Below are positions 60,562 through 64,000 of a stretch of 64,000 bases of DNA, piece after piece (positions within the stretch are counted from its first letter, which is position 1; every line of letters starts with the position of its first letter). Under the pieces are notes generated by a model. That model saw only the letters and a list, made by a program, of their open reading frames with translations, ran no database searches and was not told the origin of the DNA. A program made the translations under genes and the position numbers. The stretch is from Methylocapsa acidiphila B2. GTDB lineage: Bacteria > Pseudomonadota > Alphaproteobacteria > Rhizobiales > Beijerinckiaceae. The DNA lies in contig NZ_KE386496.1 in NCBI RefSeq assembly GCF_000427445.1, positions 558,001 through 622,000 of the forward strand, read 5' to 3'.

Positions 60562-61812
60562 TCAAGGCCCCTTCTTGAATGGCGTCAGCTCGCCATATTC
60601 CTCCATCGCCGCATCGATATGGACACGCTCCCTCTGGAGATATTCGTCGATCGCGCGGGCGAAGCGCTTGTCGGCGATGTCATGCGCGGAATAAGTCGGA
60701 ACCGGTCCGTAGCCGCGGGCGAGCTTGTGCTCCCCCTGGGCGCCGGCCTCGACCCGGGCGAGTCCGCGTAGAATCGCGAATTCGATCGCCTGATAATAGC
60801 AGACCTCGAAATGCAGGAAGGGATGCTCCTCGATCGCGCCCCAATTGCGCCCATAGAGCGCGTCCTTGCCGATGAAATTGATCGCGCCCGCGATATAGCG
60901 TCCGTTGCGTTTCGCCATCACCAGCAGGATATGATCGGCCATGGCCGCGCCGACCGCGGAAAAAAACGCGCGGGTGAGATAGGGCGTGCCCCATTTGCGC
61001 GCGCCCGTGTCCTGGTAGAAGAGGAAGAAACTGTCCCAATGCGCCTCCGTGATAGCGGCCCCGGTCAGACGCTCGATCTCAATGCCGGGCGCGAGCGCCT
61101 CCTTGCGCTCCCGGCGGATCATCTTGCGCTTGCGCGAGGCGAGATCGGCGAGGAAAGCCTCGAAATCGGCGTAGCCTTTGTTGATGAAATGAAACTGCTG
61201 GCCTGTCCGCTGGAGAAATCCGGCGGCGCCGAGAGTCTCCCATTCCGCCCGCGTCGGAAAGGTGACGTGAATGGACGAGGCGCCGATTTTCTCGCGCCAG
61301 GCCCTTGAGCCCGCGATGAGGGTTTGACGCGCCGTCTCGCCATGCCCCGGCGCGACCAGAAGTCGCCGCCCGGTCGCCGGCGTGAAGGGAGAGGCGATCT
61401 GAAGCTTGGGATAATATTGCACGCCCGCCCGCTGATAGGCGTCGGCCCAGCCGAAATCGAAGACATATTCGCCCATGGAATGGGTCTTCAAATAGGCGGG
61501 GGCGGCGGCGGACAAACGTCCGGCGGCGTCCTTCACCACAATATGCGTGGGCGTCCAGCCGTGGCGCGGCGCGACCGATTTGGAGCTTTCGAGCGCCTGC
61601 AGGAAGGCGTGGGTGATGAAAGGATTGAATCGCTCGATGTCCTGCGCGCAGGGTTGCGACTCGGTCGAATCGCCGATTGGAATCGACTCGTCGCCCTCGG
61701 GCCGCAAGGCGGCCGGGATTTCATGAGCTTCGGGATTGGCGCAGGCGTCCCATTGCGCGGCGTCGATCTCGTCCATCGATTGGGCGATATGGACCGTGTA
61801 GGGCAAAGGCAT
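60562..61812 (-). CDS. GNAT-like acyltransferase (COG3146/peptidogalycan type)
   Basis: A 416-residue protein of the COG3146 family of FemAB/GNAT-like fold. Signs: NPFITHAFLQALESSKSVAPRHGWTPTHIVV, PAYLKTHSMGEYVFDFGWADAY, FPTRAEWETLGAAGFLQRTGQQFHFINKGY, the RKRKMIRRERKEAL helix, GRYIAGAINFIGKDALYGRNWGA and YYQAIEFAILRGLARVEAGAQGEHKLARGY. A 27-residue insertion (about 34-60) rich in Glu/Pro interrupts the usual start. The activity in bacteria is not established; cytosolic. Confidence 0.85.
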   Translation of the reverse strand: MPLPYTVHIAQSMDEIDAAQWDACANPEAHEIPAALRPEGDESIPIGDSTESQPCAQDIERFNPFITHAFLQALESSKSVAPRHGWTPTHIVVKDAAGRLSAAAPAYLKTHSMGEYVFDFGWADAYQRAGVQYYPKLQIASPFTPATGRRLLVAPGHGETARQTLIAGSRAWREKIGASSIHVTFPTRAEWETLGAAGFLQRTGQQFHFINKGYADFEAFLADLASRKRKMIRRERKEALAPGIEIERLTGAAITEAHWDSFFLFYQDTGARKWGTPYLTRAFFSAVGAAMADHILLVMAKRNGRYIAGAINFIGKDALYGRNWGAIEEHPFLHFEVCYYQAIEFAILRGLARVEAGAQGEHKLARGYGPVPTYSAHDIADKRFARAIDEYLQRERVHIDAAMEEYGELTPFKKGP

Positions 61813-62002
61813 GGCGGCTCATCCTCAGCCGGAGCCTCATTTCGTCTCGGCTCGCTTCGCATCTGCAATAAAGACGCCGCGCCCCGACTGCGGGATGCGA
61901 AAAAGTGGAATCCGCAATTTCGCGAAAATTCCCGCCCTTATTTTGGAAGCTCGATCACTTTGCATGCTTTTAGTTTTTTCCATCCTAAAAAAGCGTCGCG
62001 TC

Positions 62003-63280
62003 TCAAGGCCGCCGTAGCCGAGCGATTGCGCAATCGGCGGCTTCGACGCCGGTCGCATAGGCGCCATGCGCGGTCGTGAAATCACGCGCCGAGCACGCTT
62101 CGCCGACGAAAAACAGGCGCTCGTCCACCGGCGCTGCGAGACAAGCGCGGGCGTCCGCGCGGCCGGGCAGAGCGTAAGAATAGGATCCGCCTGCGAATTG
62201 ATCGCGCGCCCAAGAGGTTTCGCTGACGAGGCGCAGCCGGGCGCGGATGTTTTCGCCAAAAAGCCCGGCGAGTTCGCCGACGGCGAAGGTGAGGAAGGCG
62301 CCGGGCCCCTCGGCCTCAAGATCATGGGCGAGCGCGCCGCCGAAAAACCCTTCGATGAGCGGGCGGCCGAAGGGACGCAAATGATAGCTACCGGTCGCTG
62401 TCTTGCGCGGATCGCCGAAGAGATGGCCGTCGATCGGAAGGGCCTCCGCTGCATCGAGCGTCATCACGAGCTTGTCGGCGAGCCCCAGCGGCAGCGCAGA
62501 AGCCGCCTCGACCTTTTCCCGCAGCTCGGGCTGGAACCTGATTGACCCAGCGGCGAGCAGCGATGTGGGCACGGTCACGATCACGGCCTTCGTCGTCAGC
62601 GCGCCGCGCGACGTCTCTACGCGTAGGTTCCGCCCCGAGTGATCGACAAGCGAAACAGCGCAGTCGAGCGCGATCGGCAAGCCCGCGCCCATGCAGGCGA
62701 TCGTCGCCCCAAAGCCCTCGCGCACGCGCCAATTGAGGCCGCTATCGGCGTAGAAAGACAGGTCCTTCGCGGAGACCCTATCGAGCTCCGCGCCGTTCAT
62801 GAAGCTGCTTTCTGCGTCGATCAAGGGATTCCACGGACATCCGGGCTCGAGAAGCCGCGCGGCCGCAAAATCTGGCCCGTTCGGGTCCACTGCCGCGAGA
62901 CGCGTCTGGAAGCGCTCCGCAGCGGCCTGAAAAGCATCCTGGTCCTCCCGACTAAAGCCGAGATCCAGGCTCTGCGACGTCCAAACCGGATCCGTCCTGT
63001 CGAGTGTGAGCCCGGCCGCTTCGGCGATGCGCGTCCAAGGATTCCGGTCGGCTGAATGAAGCCATCCGCATCCGAGATCGAGCGCATGGCCGCCGATCCT
63101 GCGGGTCCAGGCGCGCCCGCCGATTCGATCCCTAGCTTCGAGCACGACCAGAGCAACGCCGGCGGCGGCGAGTCGCGCAGCCGCGCCTAAACCCGAGGCG
63201 CCGGCGCCGATGACGACGACCTCGGGATGGCTCGGCAGCGGTGACGTTGCGAGACGTCCGTCTTGCGCGATCTGCGCCAT
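62003..63280 (-). CDS. Flavin amine oxidase family protein
   Basis: A 425-residue FAD enzyme of the monoamine oxidase/polyamine oxidase fold. N-terminal dinucleotide site EVVVIGAGASGLGAAARLAAAG, followed by LVVLEARDRIGGRAWTR, and the C-terminal FAD motif FFVGEACSARDFTTAHGAYATGVEAA. The middle holds a substrate domain. The reaction (amine or other) is not certain. ATG at 63280; it lies 190 bp from the COG3146 gene on the same strand. Confidence 0.88.
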   Translation of the reverse strand: MAQIAQDGRLATSPLPSHPEVVVIGAGASGLGAAARLAAAGVALVVLEARDRIGGRAWTRRIGGHALDLGCGWLHSADRNPWTRIAEAAGLTLDRTDPVWTSQSLDLGFSREDQDAFQAAAERFQTRLAAVDPNGPDFAAARLLEPGCPWNPLIDAESSFMNGAELDRVSAKDLSFYADSGLNWRVREGFGATIACMGAGLPIALDCAVSLVDHSGRNLRVETSRGALTTKAVIVTVPTSLLAAGSIRFQPELREKVEAASALPLGLADKLVMTLDAAEALPIDGHLFGDPRKTATGSYHLRPFGRPLIEGFFGGALAHDLEAEGPGAFLTFAVGELAGLFGENIRARLRLVSETSWARDQFAGGSYSYALPGRADARACLAAPVDERLFFVGEACSARDFTTAHGAYATGVEAADCAIARLRRP

Positions 63281-63439
63281 TTGCGTCTCAGATCACGGCG
63301 CCTCTGGATGAATATCAAGACGCATCGTGATTGAGCCTCGAAAGCGAGAGCGTGACGTTATGCGAAGCACCGAATTCCATTTTTCGCACCCCGCTCTGGC
63401 CGATTGACGTTCGCGCGCTTGGTCGCTTTGAAGCCGAAA

Positions 63440-63460
63440 ATATCATCATGCTCATGATAT
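63440..63460. promoter_or_regulatory. Operator-like dyad upstream of permease
   Basis: ATATCAT (63440-63446) and ATGATAT (63454-63460) are inverted around 7 bp and lie 64 bp before the permease ATG. Confidence 0.4.
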
Positions 63461-63523
63461 CGATTTATTCTATCAACATGATTGCGCGTAAGATCGCCAA
63501 TTCAAGCTAGCACAGGGCATGTC

Positions 63524-64000
63524 ATGACGACCATTTGGGTGCGCAAGTCCATCGCCGTTCTCGAGGCTGAGGCGACAATTGTCGAAGGCGGGGCAGGCGA
63601 AAAGGCTCAATTGCATCGGACGCTGTCCCTGACGAGCCTCATCGCGCTTGGCATCGGCTGCATCATCGGCGCGGGCATATTCGTGCTGACCGGCCACGCC
63701 GCCGCAGCCTATGCCGGCCCAGCCGTCGCATTGTCCTTCGTCCTCGCCGGCCTCGTCTGCGCCTTCGCGGGCCTTTGCTACGCAGAGATGGCCTCGACCG
63801 TCCCGGTCGCCGGCAGCGCCTATGCCTACGCCTATGCGACGATGGGTGAATTCATCGCCTGGATCATCGGCTGGGACCTCATCCTCGAATATGCCTTCGG
63901 CGCGACAACAGTCGCGATCGGATGGTCCGGCTATGTCGCAAGCTTCCTGAAGGATCTGGGCGTCATCGTGCCGCCCCACTTGGCGAGCGCGCCGCTTACT
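63524..64000 (+). CDS. Amino-acid permease, N-terminal part (runs off window)
   Basis: A partial CDS of 159 codons open to the window end. The N-terminus is cytosolic, then three to four membrane segments: SLIALGIGCIIGAGIFVLTGHAA (the GAGIF substrate-binding unwound helix of APC transporters), AGPAVALSFVLAGLVCAFAGLCYAE, SAYAYAYATMGEFIAWIIGWDLILEYAFG. This resembles the cationic amino-acid (CAT/YfnA-like) group. The ATG at 63524 is natural; the flanking dyad may regulate it. Confidence 0.9.
   Translation, partial: MTTIWVRKSIAVLEAEATIVEGGAGEKAQLHRTLSLTSLIALGIGCIIGAGIFVLTGHAAAAYAGPAVALSFVLAGLVCAFAGLCYAEMASTVPVAGSAYAYAYATMGEFIAWIIGWDLILEYAFGATTVAIGWSGYVASFLKDLGVIVPPHLASAPLT

Overview
The window reads as chromosome of an alphaproteobacterium of the order Hyphomicrobiales, probably a methanotroph-like Methylocystis/Methylosinus or Beijerinckiaceae relative. 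This is inferred from high GC, the codon style, twin PHB phasins, an alphaproteobacterial ClpS/ClpA pair, a GcrA-type zinc protein on the phage-like element and the general gene set. Nothing in the window fixes the genus.

Left chromosomal part (1-5446): the end of gyrB, a nitrilase-superfamily hydrolase, msrB preceded by a long perfect inverted repeat, a secreted CxxCH protein, a CAP-domain lipoprotein and an intact tRNA-Glu(CTC).

Integrated element (5400-25787, about 20.4 kb): it sits in the 3' half of tRNA-Glu. A 49-bp exact direct repeat of the tRNA 3' end bounds it, and a tyrosine integrase lies at the right end. Paired GTCTCACACA repeats inside both ends look like integrase arm sites. 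The left third is cargo: an SRAP protein that has lost its catalytic Cys2, an AT-rich two-gene operon (zinc ribbon/possible ADP-ribosyltransferase-like protein plus an 822-residue TPR protein), an HNH endonuclease and a frameshifted small zinc protein. The middle and right carry a translationally coupled leftward operon of phage ejection-like proteins ending in a GcrA-like protein, small DNA-binding proteins, a serine recombinase with a repeat-rich promoter, an HGG-motif protein, a primase-helicase of AEP-PriCT-AAA type and an iteron-like TTGGCGTGT array beside it. I found no capsid, portal, large terminase or tail genes, so this is either a remnant prophage or a satellite-like replicating element.

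Right chromosomal part (26136-64000): an AI-2E family exporter with an unusual C-terminal domain; a secreted beta-propeller protein, solitary LuxR-type HTH, Gly/Pro-rich secreted protein and sulfatase; lipB; tRNA-Leu(GAG); a polysaccharide deacetylase; mgtE; a leftward operon of fused double ABC permease, ABC ATPase and multicopper oxidase; a GH25 lysozyme-like lipoprotein facing a 21-codon ORF with an extreme Shine-Dalgarno; an O-methyltransferase; an L-2-hydroxyglutarate oxidase-like enzyme; an ECF sigma/anti-sigma pair; a methyltransferase, acyltransferase and GST; a VWA/DnaJ pair; a D,D-carboxypeptidase; two phasins with good terminators; clpS-clpA; a HIT protein; a COG3146-type acyltransferase; a flavin amine oxidase; and the start of an amino-acid permease that runs off the window.

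All functional calls come from reading motifs and family resemblance by eye. No database search was run.
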